DNA of 64,000 nucleotides from an uncultured Anaerolineae bacterium (GTDB taxonomy: Bacteria > Chloroflexota > Anaerolineae > J036 > Brachytrichaceae), in contig CALIMH010000010.1 in the NCBI GenBank assembly GCA_938028725.1, forward strand, positions 62,001 to 126,000, in the 5' to 3' direction. The notes under the pieces are model-generated. The model had not been told where the DNA came from, ran no database searches, and saw only the letters and a list, made by a program, of their open reading frames with translations. Positions 19,442-27,518 of the stretch are shown piece by piece. Made by a program: the position numbers and the translations under genes. How positions within the stretch are numbered: the stretch's first letter is position 1; every line of letters begins with the position of its first letter.

Positions 19442-20287
19442 ATGAAGCTGGCCACTTTCCTCCATCGCGGCACTGTCAAGAGCGGAGCGCTCACTGAGCG
19501 CGGCATCGTGGACTTGTCGGCGATTGGCGATGTGCTCACGCTGCTAGCCGACCCTGAGAGCCGCGGGGCTGCCGAGAGCGCCATTGCTACGGCCACTGTG
19601 TTCATCCCCTTGGATGAGGTGCGCTTGGTAGCGCCACTTCAGCCGCGCGCCATTATCGGCATCGGGCTAAATTATCTGGACCACGTGCGCGAGACCGGCG
19701 CGAAGTTGCCTGAGCGGCCGGTGGTGTTCGCCAAGTTCCCCAACGCTGTCGCCGGGCCTGGCGATGTGATCACCTGGTGCGCCGACGCCACCCAGCAGGT
19801 GGACTACGAGGCGGAGCTTGGTGTCATCATCGGACGAGCGTGCTACCGCGTCGCTAAGGATGAGGCCCTGCGCTACGTCGGCGGCTACACGTGCGTGAAC
19901 GACCTCAGCGCCCGCGACCTTCAGCTCGGCGACAGTGGTAAGCAGTGGACGCTCGGCAAAACGCTGGATGGCTTTTGCCCTATTGGGCCTGTGGTGGTGA
20001 CTGCCGACGCGATCCCCGACCCGCAGCAGCTTGAGATTCGTTGCATGCTGAACGGCGCGCTGGTGCAGCACTCTAACACTTCTAAGATGATCTTCGATGT
20101 GGCGACGTTGATTGCGCACCTCAGCCAATTCATCACGCTGAGGCCCGGTGATCTGATCGCCACCGGCACGCCAGCCGGGGTGGGCATGAGCCGCAAACCT
20201 CCGCGCTGGTTGCAAGATGGCGACGTGTGCACAGTGGAGATCGCTGGCATCGGCGCGCTCACCAACACCATGCGCGTCATCGCTTAA
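19442..20287 (+). CDS. Fumarylacetoacetate hydrolase (FAH) family protein
   Basis: A 281-residue protein with an N-terminal ~70-residue cap and the FAH catalytic fold. Visible elements are GIGLNYLDHVRET, the metal-site DYEAELGVIIGR, GYTCVNDLSARDLQ, KTLDGFCPIGP and the closing GDLIATGTPAGVG. The family hydrolyses or decarboxylates beta-diketo or oxo acids (for example acylpyruvates or 2-hydroxyhepta-2,4-diene-1,7-dioate) with Mg2+ or Mn2+. No catabolic neighbour points to a substrate. Oxaloacetate decarboxylase or acylpyruvase are possible. Confidence 0.82.
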   Translation: MKLATFLHRGTVKSGALTERGIVDLSAIGDVLTLLADPESRGAAESAIATATVFIPLDEVRLVAPLQPRAIIGIGLNYLDHVRETGAKLPERPVVFAKFPNAVAGPGDVITWCADATQQVDYEAELGVIIGRACYRVAKDEALRYVGGYTCVNDLSARDLQLGDSGKQWTLGKTLDGFCPIGPVVVTADAIPDPQQLEIRCMLNGALVQHSNTSKMIFDVATLIAHLSQFITLRPGDLIATGTPAGVGMSRKPPRWLQDGDVCTVEIAGIGALTNTMRVIA

Positions 20288-20340
20288 GCAGCAAATTGGT
20301 GAGCAGCGTGAGCGTGGCGCGACGCAAGCGCTGCTCTCCC

Positions 20341-20349
20341 TATAATCGC
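20341..20349 (+). promoter_or_regulatory. TATAATCGC -10 element of the 78-residue membrane gene
   Basis: A perfect TATAAT ends 7 nt before GTG 20354 (AGTT lies between the shared CGC and the start). No -35 box or ribosome binding site is seen, which implies a leaderless message. Confidence 0.55.
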
Positions 20350-20353
20350 AGTT

Positions 20354-20590
20354 GTGCTGTCGAAGCCTCGCCGACCCACCGATCTACGCAATGTGCGTGC
20401 TCAGTTGGACCGCGCGTTGTTGCGATGGGTGCTGTTGATGTTGGTGGTGGTCGGCGCTGCGCTGGTGGTGTTGTCCTACGGCAGCGTTGAAATGGGTCTG
20501 GCAGCGTTACTCTGCCTTCTGGCAGGCGCTGGGTTGGTTGCGTTGCTATGGGGATTGTTCGGGCTGATCGGGCATTGGGCGAGCAAGTAA
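20354..20590 (+). CDS. Small two-helix membrane protein of unknown function
   Basis: A 78-residue protein with a basic N-terminus (KPRRPTDLRNVRAQ) and two hydrophobic helices (~23-43 and ~48-72). The GTG start is chosen because a TATAAT lies just before it. It ends 30 bp before the degenerate S41 lipoprotein gene and may be co-transcribed with it. Not recognised. Confidence 0.55.
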   Translation: MLSKPRRPTDLRNVRAQLDRALLRWVLLMLVVVGAALVVLSYGSVEMGLAALLCLLAGAGLVALLWGLFGLIGHWASK

Positions 20591-20619
20591 GCCACCCCCG
20601 CCGTCGCGTCGCGCGGTTG

Positions 20620-21921
20620 ATGCGGATGGTGCGCTGGTTCGTTGGGTTGCTCAGCGCAGCCTCGATCGCGGCGTGTACGGGTGGTGAGCTGCGCGACCGG
20701 CTGCTCAATCGCGCCTCGCAGCCAGTGCCTTCCACGCTCCCCCCGCGCGTTCAGGCTGCTTTGCGCGACTTCGACTTTGCCGTCCGTCAGCTTGAGACCT
20801 CCTATCTGGATGCCCACAAACTCGACGACCGTTGGCGCGCGGTTGTGTCCGATGCTCGCCGGCAGCTCAGTCAAGCAAGCGAGGAAGAGGTCAACACAGC
20901 GCTGTTCCAGAGCATCGCCTCAATTGTGAGCCCGCTGGAAGACGACAGCCTGGCCGTCCTGCCGCCGGCTGGTGTGCAAACGTCCGGTCGCTTTGGCGGC
21001 ATCGGCATCCTGGTGGACTTGCCGCGCCCCGGGAAAGACCGCGTGCTGGTGCTCAGCGTGTATCCCGACTCGCCCGCTGAGCGCGCCGGCATCAAGCCGC
21101 ACGATGCCATCATCGCCGTGAATGGCGAGCTGGTGCGCGCCGAGGACGGGCCGGCGGTGATCAGTCGCCTGCGCGGTGAGCCCGGTACCACTGTCACCGT
21201 GACGGTGCGCACGCCGTCACGGCCGGCGCGCCAGCGCGACGTGCGCATCACGCGCCAGGTGATCGAGCCTGTGGTGCACACCCACTACGAGCGGCTGCCC
21301 GACATGAACATCGGCTACATCGCGCCCAGCGCTGGTGACGCAAACGCGATGTTTGGCGAGGTGGCGGCGGCACTGCGCCGCCTGCATGAGGCCGGCGAGC
21401 TGAGCGGTTTGATCCTCGACCTGCGCGTGGTCCGCAGTGAGGAGTTTCCCTTGGAGGAGATGCTCTCCCTATTCGTGAACGGTCCGATCGGGAGTGTGCG
21501 CACCTCGGAGGCAGCCACTGGTGGCTTCAATCCCTTTGCGCTGCGCCGTTCGCCGCCCACGCTCAACGTGCGAGGGGTGGGCATTGCTGGTTCACAGCAG
21601 TTGCCGCTCGCAGTGATGGTGAGCGAGCACACCGTCGGGCCTGTGGAGGCCTTTGTGGGTCTCTTGCAAGACGCCGGCCGCGCGCGCGTGGTGGGCACGC
21701 CGACGCCGGGCAACTTCGCGCGCCTCACCACGATCACGCTGCCGTCTTCGCGTGTGCGGCTGCGCATCCCCAGCGGCGACTACATCGGCTTGCGCAACAA
21801 CTCTTGGCGTGGCCGAGGGGTGCAGCCGGACGCGCGCTCGCCGCTCGATTGGGAGAGCTTCACGGCAGAGGATGATGCGCACCTCCCCCTAGCGATCCAA
21901 GCGCTGCAGCCACAACCCTGA
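20620..21921 (+). CDS. S41-like lipoprotein with PDZ domain, catalytic dyad missing
   Basis: A 433-residue lipoprotein. The signal peptide RWFVGLLSAASIAAC has a lipobox ending in Cys18, so it is predicted to be membrane-attached outside the cell. After a helical region comes a PDZ domain (YPDSPAERAGIKPHDAIIAVNG) and an S41 (CtpA/Prc) core. Aligned by eye with CtpA, the nucleophile stretch TASASE reads TVGPVE and the general-base FGKG reads PGNF, so both the Ser and the Lys are absent. It is probably a non-proteolytic adaptor or binding protein. ATG 20620 is chosen because it makes a complete lipoprotein signal. Confidence 0.75.
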   Translation: MRMVRWFVGLLSAASIAACTGGELRDRLLNRASQPVPSTLPPRVQAALRDFDFAVRQLETSYLDAHKLDDRWRAVVSDARRQLSQASEEEVNTALFQSIASIVSPLEDDSLAVLPPAGVQTSGRFGGIGILVDLPRPGKDRVLVLSVYPDSPAERAGIKPHDAIIAVNGELVRAEDGPAVISRLRGEPGTTVTVTVRTPSRPARQRDVRITRQVIEPVVHTHYERLPDMNIGYIAPSAGDANAMFGEVAAALRRLHEAGELSGLILDLRVVRSEEFPLEEMLSLFVNGPIGSVRTSEAATGGFNPFALRRSPPTLNVRGVGIAGSQQLPLAVMVSEHTVGPVEAFVGLLQDAGRARVVGTPTPGNFARLTTITLPSSRVRLRIPSGDYIGLRNNSWRGRGVQPDARSPLDWESFTAEDDAHLPLAIQALQPQP

Positions 21922-22015
21922 GCGCATCGGCGAGTCAGCGCCGGCTGCGGCTCTATGGGATGTGTGGCCGGCGCAGGGGCATGCGCCGATCCGCCCACCC
22001 ATCGGCTCGTCTCGT

Positions 22016-22024
22016 TACAATCGC
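22016..22024 (+). promoter_or_regulatory. TACAATCGC -10 element of the thioesterase gene
   Basis: TACAAT lies 20 nt upstream of ATG 22042, so transcription should begin within about 13 nt of the start codon. It shares the TACAATCGC form with the box at 10343-10351. Confidence 0.45.
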
Positions 22025-22041
22025 CGCTGGCATACCACGCT

Positions 22042-22455
22042 ATGGCCGAGCTTTCACCTATCGCCTCTGTTGTGCTGGATATTCCCGTCAAGACCTACGA
22101 CGTGGACTTTGCCCAGATTGTGCACAACGCTGTGTATATCCGATGGCTAGAAGACCTGCGCACAGCATTAATGGAGCGGCATTGTCCACTGGCAAACTGG
22201 ATGCAGCGCGACCTGATGCCGGTGCTCCTGGAGACCCACATTCGCTACCGGCGTGCGATTCGCCTCTTTGAGTCGGTGCGCGGCGAGATGCACCTGTTGC
22301 GCTTCGGGCCGGTGCGCTGGGAACTGGGCGCTTCCTTCAGCGTAGCAGGTGAGAAGCGCGCTGAGGCGACGCAAATCGGTTGCTTCATCAGCCTGCATAC
22401 CCACCGCGCTGTCCCTATCCCAGCCGACTTGCGCCGCATGTTCCAACCTGCCTGA
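22042..22455 (+). CDS. Acyl-CoA thioesterase, 4HBT hotdog family
   Basis: A 137-residue hotdog protein. The family signature is VKTYDVDFAQIVHNAVYIRWLEDLR, with the catalytic Asp in YDVDF, and the substrate wall lies in ETHIRYRRAI. Members hydrolyse acyl-CoA (4-hydroxybenzoyl-CoA or YbgC type). It is 8 bp before aroE and may be part of the same run, though no functional tie to the shikimate pathway is known. A GTG/ATG upstream at 21955 would extend it by a sequence without homology and was not used. Confidence 0.78.
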   Translation: MAELSPIASVVLDIPVKTYDVDFAQIVHNAVYIRWLEDLRTALMERHCPLANWMQRDLMPVLLETHIRYRRAIRLFESVRGEMHLLRFGPVRWELGASFSVAGEKRAEATQIGCFISLHTHRAVPIPADLRRMFQPA

Positions 22456-22463
22456 ATGCTGCC

Positions 22464-23285
22464 ATGCGCGTCTTGCTGATCGGCCATCCTGTCGCACATA
22501 GCAAAAGCCCGCTGATGCAAAACGCAGCTTTTGAAGCGCTTGGCCTGGTCGCGTGGCGCTACGAGCTGTGCGACACGCCGCTGGAGAACCTGGCAGAGCG
22601 CATTGCCTTCCTGCGCCATCAATCAGACATCGCCGGCGCCAACGTGACCATTCCTCATAAGCAGGCAGTGCTGCCGTTGCTGGATGCCCTCTCACCCGCT
22701 GCCCAGAGCATTGGTGCGGTGAACACCATCTTCAAGCGGGGTGGGGCGCTAATCGGCGACAACACCGATTGGCTTGGTTTTCTCGCTGACCTTGAGCATC
22801 ATGGCGTGAACGTTGGCTTCGACACACGCGCGCTGGTGCTTGGTGCAGGAGGCAGCGCGCGTGCTGTGGCCTATGCGCTGTGTGAGCGTGGCGCCCGCGT
22901 TTGGTTGCATAACCGCACCCACGCGCGTGCCCAAGCGCTCGCCGAGGCAATGGGCAGTCAGGTGCAGGTGTGCAGCTCGCTCAGCGATGTGGTCGGTGAG
23001 GTTGCGTTGGTGGTGAACTGCACTTCGCTGGGGATGTGGCCGCGCACGGATGAGTCGCCGTGGGACGAGCGCGTGCCCATGCCGCGGGGTGCTGTGCTCT
23101 ACGACTTGGTGTACAACCCCCCGCGCACCCGCCTGATGCAGCAAGCCGAGCAAGCTGGCCTGCGCGCCATCAACGGGCTGGGCATGTTGGCTGAGCAAGG
23201 CGCAGCCGCCTTCGCATTGTGGACGGGCGTGCCGGCAGCGCGCGTCTCCAGTATCATGCGACATGTCTTAGCTAGCCATGCTTAG
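22464..23285 (+). CDS. aroE: Shikimate dehydrogenase
   Basis: A 273-residue enzyme that reduces 3-dehydroshikimate to shikimate with NADPH. Substrate motifs are SKSPLMQNAAF, the catalytic Lys in NVTIPHKQAV and the Asp in NTDWLGF. The Rossmann loop is GAGGSARAVAYAL. The C-terminal INGLGMLAEQGAAAF is typical. It overlaps aroC by 8 bp, so translation is coupled. It heads the aroE-aroC-aroKB cluster for aromatic amino acids. Confidence 0.94.
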   Translation: MRVLLIGHPVAHSKSPLMQNAAFEALGLVAWRYELCDTPLENLAERIAFLRHQSDIAGANVTIPHKQAVLPLLDALSPAAQSIGAVNTIFKRGGALIGDNTDWLGFLADLEHHGVNVGFDTRALVLGAGGSARAVAYALCERGARVWLHNRTHARAQALAEAMGSQVQVCSSLSDVVGEVALVVNCTSLGMWPRTDESPWDERVPMPRGAVLYDLVYNPPRTRLMQQAEQAGLRAINGLGMLAEQGAAAFALWTGVPAARVSSIMRHVLASHA

Positions 23286-24474
23286 GTTCCTCACCGCCGG
23301 CGAGTCGCACGGCCCAGAGATCACTGCAATTTTGGAGGGTATGCCTGCCGGCGTGCCGATCAGCGCCGACCAGATCGATCACGACCTGGCCCGCCGACAG
23401 CGCGGCTACGGCAGCGGCGGGCGCATGAAGATTGAGCGCGATCACGTCCGCATCACGGCTGGTGTGATGGCCGGGCGCACAACCGGCGCCCCGATCGCGT
23501 TGGTCGTGCGCAATCTGGACTACGAGAAGTGGCGCGACCGCGACATCGAGCCGATGACTATCCCGCGCCCCGGCCACGCCGACCTCACCGGCGCTGTGAA
23601 GTATGGCTACCGCGAGCTGCGCTTGGCGCTGGAGCGCGCATCCGCCCGCGAGACAACCATGCGCGTGGCCGTCGGTGCCGTCTGCCGCGCCTTCCTAGCC
23701 GAGTTCGGCATTGCGGTAGGCGGTTACGTAGTCAGCATTGGCGACGTCGCGCTGCCAGAGCGCCTGCGCGCCACATCACCTTCGCCGGAGGTCTATCGCG
23801 AGCGTTTTGCTCGCGCGGAGGAAAGCGATGTGCGCTGCTACGACGCTGCCACTGCTGAAGCCATGCGCGCCCGCATCCGCATGACCATGGACCAGCGCGA
23901 CACGCTCGGCGGCGTGATCGAGGTGGCTGCGCTCGGACTGCCCCCAGGCCTAGGCAGCCACGTGCACTGGGATCGCCGGCTGAGCGCGCGCTTGGCCCAG
24001 GCGGTGATGAGCATTCACGCCGTCAAAGGGGTGGAGATCGGCGACGGCTTCGCCGAGGCGCTGCTGCCAGGCACGCGTGCCCAGGACGAGCTTTACCTGG
24101 ACGGCACGGCGATCCGTCAACGCACCAACCACGCCGGCGGCTTGGAGGGCGGCATCACCAACGGCGCGCCGCTCGTGCTCCGCGCTGCGCTGAAGCCGAT
24201 CGCCACCACACTCAACCCGCTCAACTCGGTGGACCTGGCCAGCGGGGCGGAGGTGAAGACGCGCTACGAGCGCAGCGATTTCTGTCAAGTGCCGCGTGCT
24301 GTGCCCATCGTCGAGGCGATGGTGTGCTTCGTGCTAGCCGATGCGCTCATCGAGAAGCTGGGCGGTGACTCGCTTGAGGAGATGCGCGGCCGCTTTGCAG
24401 CATTGCGTCGGCTTCGGCTGGAGGATTTGCCGGTGGACAACGTCCCCTGGCGCTTCGGCTACCAAGACGCATGA
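23278..24474 (+). CDS. aroC: Chorismate synthase
   Basis: A 398-residue FMN-dependent enzyme that converts EPSP to chorismate, last step of the common aromatic pathway. It opens with FLTAGESHGPEITAILEGMPAG, has RRQRGYGSGGRMKIE and the R-rich ELRLALERASARETTMRVAVGA segment, and carries the late NHAGGLEGGITNG signature. It overlaps both neighbours (8 bp with aroE and 4 bp with aroKB), so the three are one translational unit. Confidence 0.96.
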   Translation: MLRFLTAGESHGPEITAILEGMPAGVPISADQIDHDLARRQRGYGSGGRMKIERDHVRITAGVMAGRTTGAPIALVVRNLDYEKWRDRDIEPMTIPRPGHADLTGAVKYGYRELRLALERASARETTMRVAVGAVCRAFLAEFGIAVGGYVVSIGDVALPERLRATSPSPEVYRERFARAEESDVRCYDAATAEAMRARIRMTMDQRDTLGGVIEVAALGLPPGLGSHVHWDRRLSARLAQAVMSIHAVKGVEIGDGFAEALLPGTRAQDELYLDGTAIRQRTNHAGGLEGGITNGAPLVLRAALKPIATTLNPLNSVDLASGAEVKTRYERSDFCQVPRAVPIVEAMVCFVLADALIEKLGGDSLEEMRGRFAALRRLRLEDLPVDNVPWRFGYQDA

Positions 24475-26162
24475 GCAACTGCTTTGCCCCCCGCAGCTTG
24501 GTCATTGCCGGCTTCATGGGCGTCGGCAAAAGCACGGTCGGCCGGCTGTGCGCTCAGCAGCTTGGCCTGGGGTTTGTGGATACCGACGCCGAGATCGCAC
24601 GCCGTGAGGGCATGAGCGTGCGGCAAATTTTCGAGCGCCACGGCGAGCCTTACTTCCGCGAGCGCGAAGCCGCCTTGGCCGCTGAGCTATCCGAAGGTCC
24701 GGCTCGCGTGATCGCCACCGGCGGCGGTATGGTGCTCAACGACGCCATTCGCCGGCGCTGGTTGCGCTCGGCGCTAACGGTGCAGCTCACTGCTACGCCA
24801 GCGGCGCTGTTGCGCCGGTTGGGGGCAAACGCCGCTGCGGAGCGCCCACTGCTGCGCGGCGATGACTTGCGCCAGCGCATAGCTGAACTGTTGCGCGAGC
24901 GTGCCCCAAAATACGCCGAGCTGCACTACCATCTGGACACCACCTCGCTCAACCCCGCCGAGGTAGCAGCGCAGCTCGTCCGGCTGTATCGCGCCGAGCA
25001 AGCGCGCATCCACGTGTGCGTTGAGCCGGAATACGACGTGGTGATCGGCAGCGGACTGCTCGACCACCTCGGCGCGATGTTGGCCGGCCGCGGCTTCGCT
25101 TCAACCGCTGCGGTTGTCGCCGATGCGCACGTGATGCCGCTGTTCGGCAAGCGCGTGGAAGCGTCGCTGCGACAGGCTGGCTTCCATGTGACGCTGCACA
25201 CCATGCCGGCCGGCGAGGCCCACAAAAATCTGGCCTCCGTTGAGGCCATCTACGCTGCGTTCAGTGATGCCGGCCTGGAGCGCCGCAGCGTGGTGATCGC
25301 GCTGGGCGGCGGCGTCGTTGGCGACACGGCTGGCTTTGCAGCTGCCACTTACCTGCGCGGCGTGCCGTTGGTTCAAGTGCCGACCACCTTGCTCGCCATG
25401 GCCGATTCCAGCATTGGCGGCAAGACTGGCGTGGACACCCCCTTCGGCAAGAACCTGGTCGGCGCGTTTAAGCAGCCTGAGCTCGTGGTGATTGACCTAG
25501 AGGCACTGCGCACACTCCCCATGCGTGAGCTGCGCAGCGGTTTGGCAGAGGTGATCAAAGCCGCGCTGATCGCCGGTGGCGAGCCGTTTGCGCGCCTGCA
25601 AGCGCTGCTTGCTCGCAGCCCGCTGGCCGACCTGCCCGACGACGCACCCGCTTTGGCGCGCTGGCAGGTGGACGATCTGATGCCGCTGCTGCACGACGCT
25701 ATCCAACTCAAGCGCCGAGTGGTGGAGGCCGACCCGCACGAGGTCACCGGCGCGCGCGCGGTGCTCAACCTAGGCCATACCTTTGGCCACGCTATCGAGG
25801 CTTGGAGCAGCTTTCGGCTGCGCCACGGCGAGGCGATCGCGCTGGGCCTGATGTGCGCTGCACGTTTGTCAGAGCAACTCGGCCACAGCACCCCCTCGCT
25901 CACCCAGACCGTGGTCGCGCTGTTGCGCGCCGTCGGCCTGCCGGTTGATCTTTGCCAAGCTCGCGCTTATCTCGGCGATCTATCGTTCGACACAGAAGCC
26001 GTGTGGCGTTACATGCAAAGCGACAAGAAGAAGGCCGACCGCACGCTGCGCTTTGTGCTGCTTCGCCAACCCGGTGATGTGCGGGTTGAGGCCGTCCCCG
26101 AAGCAGAGGCGCGCGCGGCGCTGAGCGCGGTAACGTCGGCGCATCCAACAGCAAAGGGTTGA
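24471..26162 (+). CDS. aroKB: Bifunctional shikimate kinase / 3-dehydroquinate synthase fusion
   Basis: A 563-residue fusion. Residues 1-~175 are shikimate kinase: Walker A GFMGVGKST (14-22), the DTDAEIARREG shikimate site and a RPLLRGDD lid. Residues ~180-563 are 3-dehydroquinate synthase: GGGVVGDTAGFAAATYLRGV (near 279), SSIGGKTGVD, and Zn2+-ligand motifs NLGHTFGHAIE (~433) and RHGEAIALGL. They catalyse steps 5 and 2 of the shikimate pathway, so a fusion of non-consecutive steps. No stop or frameshift lies between the halves. It follows aroC with an ATGA overlap. Confidence 0.94.
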   Translation: MSNCFAPRSLVIAGFMGVGKSTVGRLCAQQLGLGFVDTDAEIARREGMSVRQIFERHGEPYFREREAALAAELSEGPARVIATGGGMVLNDAIRRRWLRSALTVQLTATPAALLRRLGANAAAERPLLRGDDLRQRIAELLRERAPKYAELHYHLDTTSLNPAEVAAQLVRLYRAEQARIHVCVEPEYDVVIGSGLLDHLGAMLAGRGFASTAAVVADAHVMPLFGKRVEASLRQAGFHVTLHTMPAGEAHKNLASVEAIYAAFSDAGLERRSVVIALGGGVVGDTAGFAAATYLRGVPLVQVPTTLLAMADSSIGGKTGVDTPFGKNLVGAFKQPELVVIDLEALRTLPMRELRSGLAEVIKAALIAGGEPFARLQALLARSPLADLPDDAPALARWQVDDLMPLLHDAIQLKRRVVEADPHEVTGARAVLNLGHTFGHAIEAWSSFRLRHGEAIALGLMCAARLSEQLGHSTPSLTQTVVALLRAVGLPVDLCQARAYLGDLSFDTEAVWRYMQSDKKKADRTLRFVLLRQPGDVRVEAVPEAEARAALSAVTSAHPTAKG

Positions 26163-26165
26163 GCA

Positions 26166-26909
26166 ATGGCAATTGCTGCGGTTGATCTGATAGCGCAAAA
26201 CCTATGTCGCGTGAGGGAGCGCATTGCAGAGGCCGCCCTGCGCGCTGGTCGCGCACCGGAAGAGGTGTTGTTGGTAGCAGTCTCGAAGACGTTCGATGCT
26301 GCTAGTGTCCGCGCTGCATGGGAGGCGGGGCAGCGCGACTTTGGCGAGAACTACGTGGAGGAGGCCCAGGCCAAGATGGCAGCGTTGGCCAAGCTGCCAG
26401 AGTTGCGCTGGCACATGATCGGCCACGTGCAATCGCGCAAGGCGCGCGACGTCGCTGGCCACTTTTGGCTGGTGCACTCCGTAGATTCACTGCGGTTGGC
26501 GCGCAAGCTGAGCGAGCGCCTGCCTGCCGGTGCGACCCAGGACATCCTGCTGGAGTGCAACGTGAGTGGCGAGACGAGCAAGAGCGGCTTTGCACTGGCC
26601 AATTGGCCGCGCGATCCCGGTTGCTTCGCCGCGTTCGCAGCCGACGTGGGCGCGATAATGGCCTTGCCCGGGTTGCGCCTGCGCGGCTTGATGACCATGG
26701 CCCCGCTGGTGCATCACCCCGACGAGGCCCGGCCGATCTTCGCGCGGTTGCGCGCGCTGCGGGCAGCGTTGCAGGACCGCTTCCCTGAGGCGCCGGCCGA
26801 GACGTGGGCGCACCTCTCCATGGGCATGAGCGACGACTTCGAGGCCGCGATTGCAGAAGGTGCTACCATTGTGCGCATCGGGCGCGCGATCTTTGGCACA
26901 AGGAGCTAA
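26166..26909 (+). CDS. yggS: PLP homeostasis protein, YggS/PROSC family
   Basis: A 247-residue single-domain TIM-barrel PLP protein. The PLP lysine is in LVAVSKTFDAASV, followed by RDFGENYVEEAQAK and WHMIGHVQSRK, then LRGLMTMAPL and LSMGMSDDFEAAI, the standard YggS blocks. It binds PLP without known catalysis and balances the vitamin B6 and amino acid pools. It lies 3 bp after aroKB. YggS is often followed by division genes (sepF, yggT), which are absent here. Confidence 0.9.
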   Translation: MAIAAVDLIAQNLCRVRERIAEAALRAGRAPEEVLLVAVSKTFDAASVRAAWEAGQRDFGENYVEEAQAKMAALAKLPELRWHMIGHVQSRKARDVAGHFWLVHSVDSLRLARKLSERLPAGATQDILLECNVSGETSKSGFALANWPRDPGCFAAFAADVGAIMALPGLRLRGLMTMAPLVHHPDEARPIFARLRALRAALQDRFPEAPAETWAHLSMGMSDDFEAAIAEGATIVRIGRAIFGTRS

Positions 26910-26912
26910 GCC

Positions 26913-27518
26913 TTGTCGGTGTTTCGCCAAGCGCTGGGAGCTGCCTTCGAGCAGATGCATCCCACCCTGCAATTGCACTATGACCCGCCCGCCGATGCCA
27001 CAGTGACGCTGCGCGGCGTCATGGAGACGTGGAACCGCTTCCCGCTGTTGCGCTTGGCCCTGCCCTTTGCGCCACTCAACGCCGCCCGTGTTGAAGTGGT
27101 GGTGCGCAACCGTGTGCGACACATCGCCGATGGCGTGCCGGCCTATGAGTGGCAGCGCGAGTTTCGCTACCCCGGCCACGTGTTGAGCAGCCACACGCTC
27201 ACCCGCTTATCCCCCCTACATCCGCGCGACCACGTGATGGACTGCTTCCCTCCGCCGTTTGCCACCGCCATCGAGCTGGGCTTGAGCTTAGCGGAGGGAG
27301 GCGCAGTGCTTGTACAACAGTCCACCTCGTATCAGTATGCCTTGCTGGGCCGCCGGCAGCTGCGCTTGCCGGCGCCGTTGCAAGTGCGCGTGTTGGCGTT
27401 GGAGCGCACGGTCGGTGAACACGAGATCGAGACCGAGGTGACAATCAGCCATGTGGGGTTGGGTCGGCTGTTTGGTTATCGCGGCCGGCTCGCGCTGATT
27501 GATGTATCTCATGTCTAG
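26913..27518 (+). CDS. DUF4166-like protein
   Basis: A 201-residue soluble protein with TTG start; AAGGAG lies about 10 nt upstream inside the end of yggS. Its opening (FRQALGAAFEQMHPTLQLHY) and central YEWQREF and LSLAEGGAVLVQ blocks match the DUF4166 pattern (a domain seen at the C-terminus of some epimerase-like proteins). Function is unknown. It overlaps the DUF58 gene by up to 17 bp, so both belong to one transcript. Confidence 0.5.
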   Translation: MSVFRQALGAAFEQMHPTLQLHYDPPADATVTLRGVMETWNRFPLLRLALPFAPLNAARVEVVVRNRVRHIADGVPAYEWQREFRYPGHVLSSHTLTRLSPLHPRDHVMDCFPPPFATAIELGLSLAEGGAVLVQQSTSYQYALLGRRQLRLPAPLQVRVLALERTVGEHEIETEVTISHVGLGRLFGYRGRLALIDVSHV

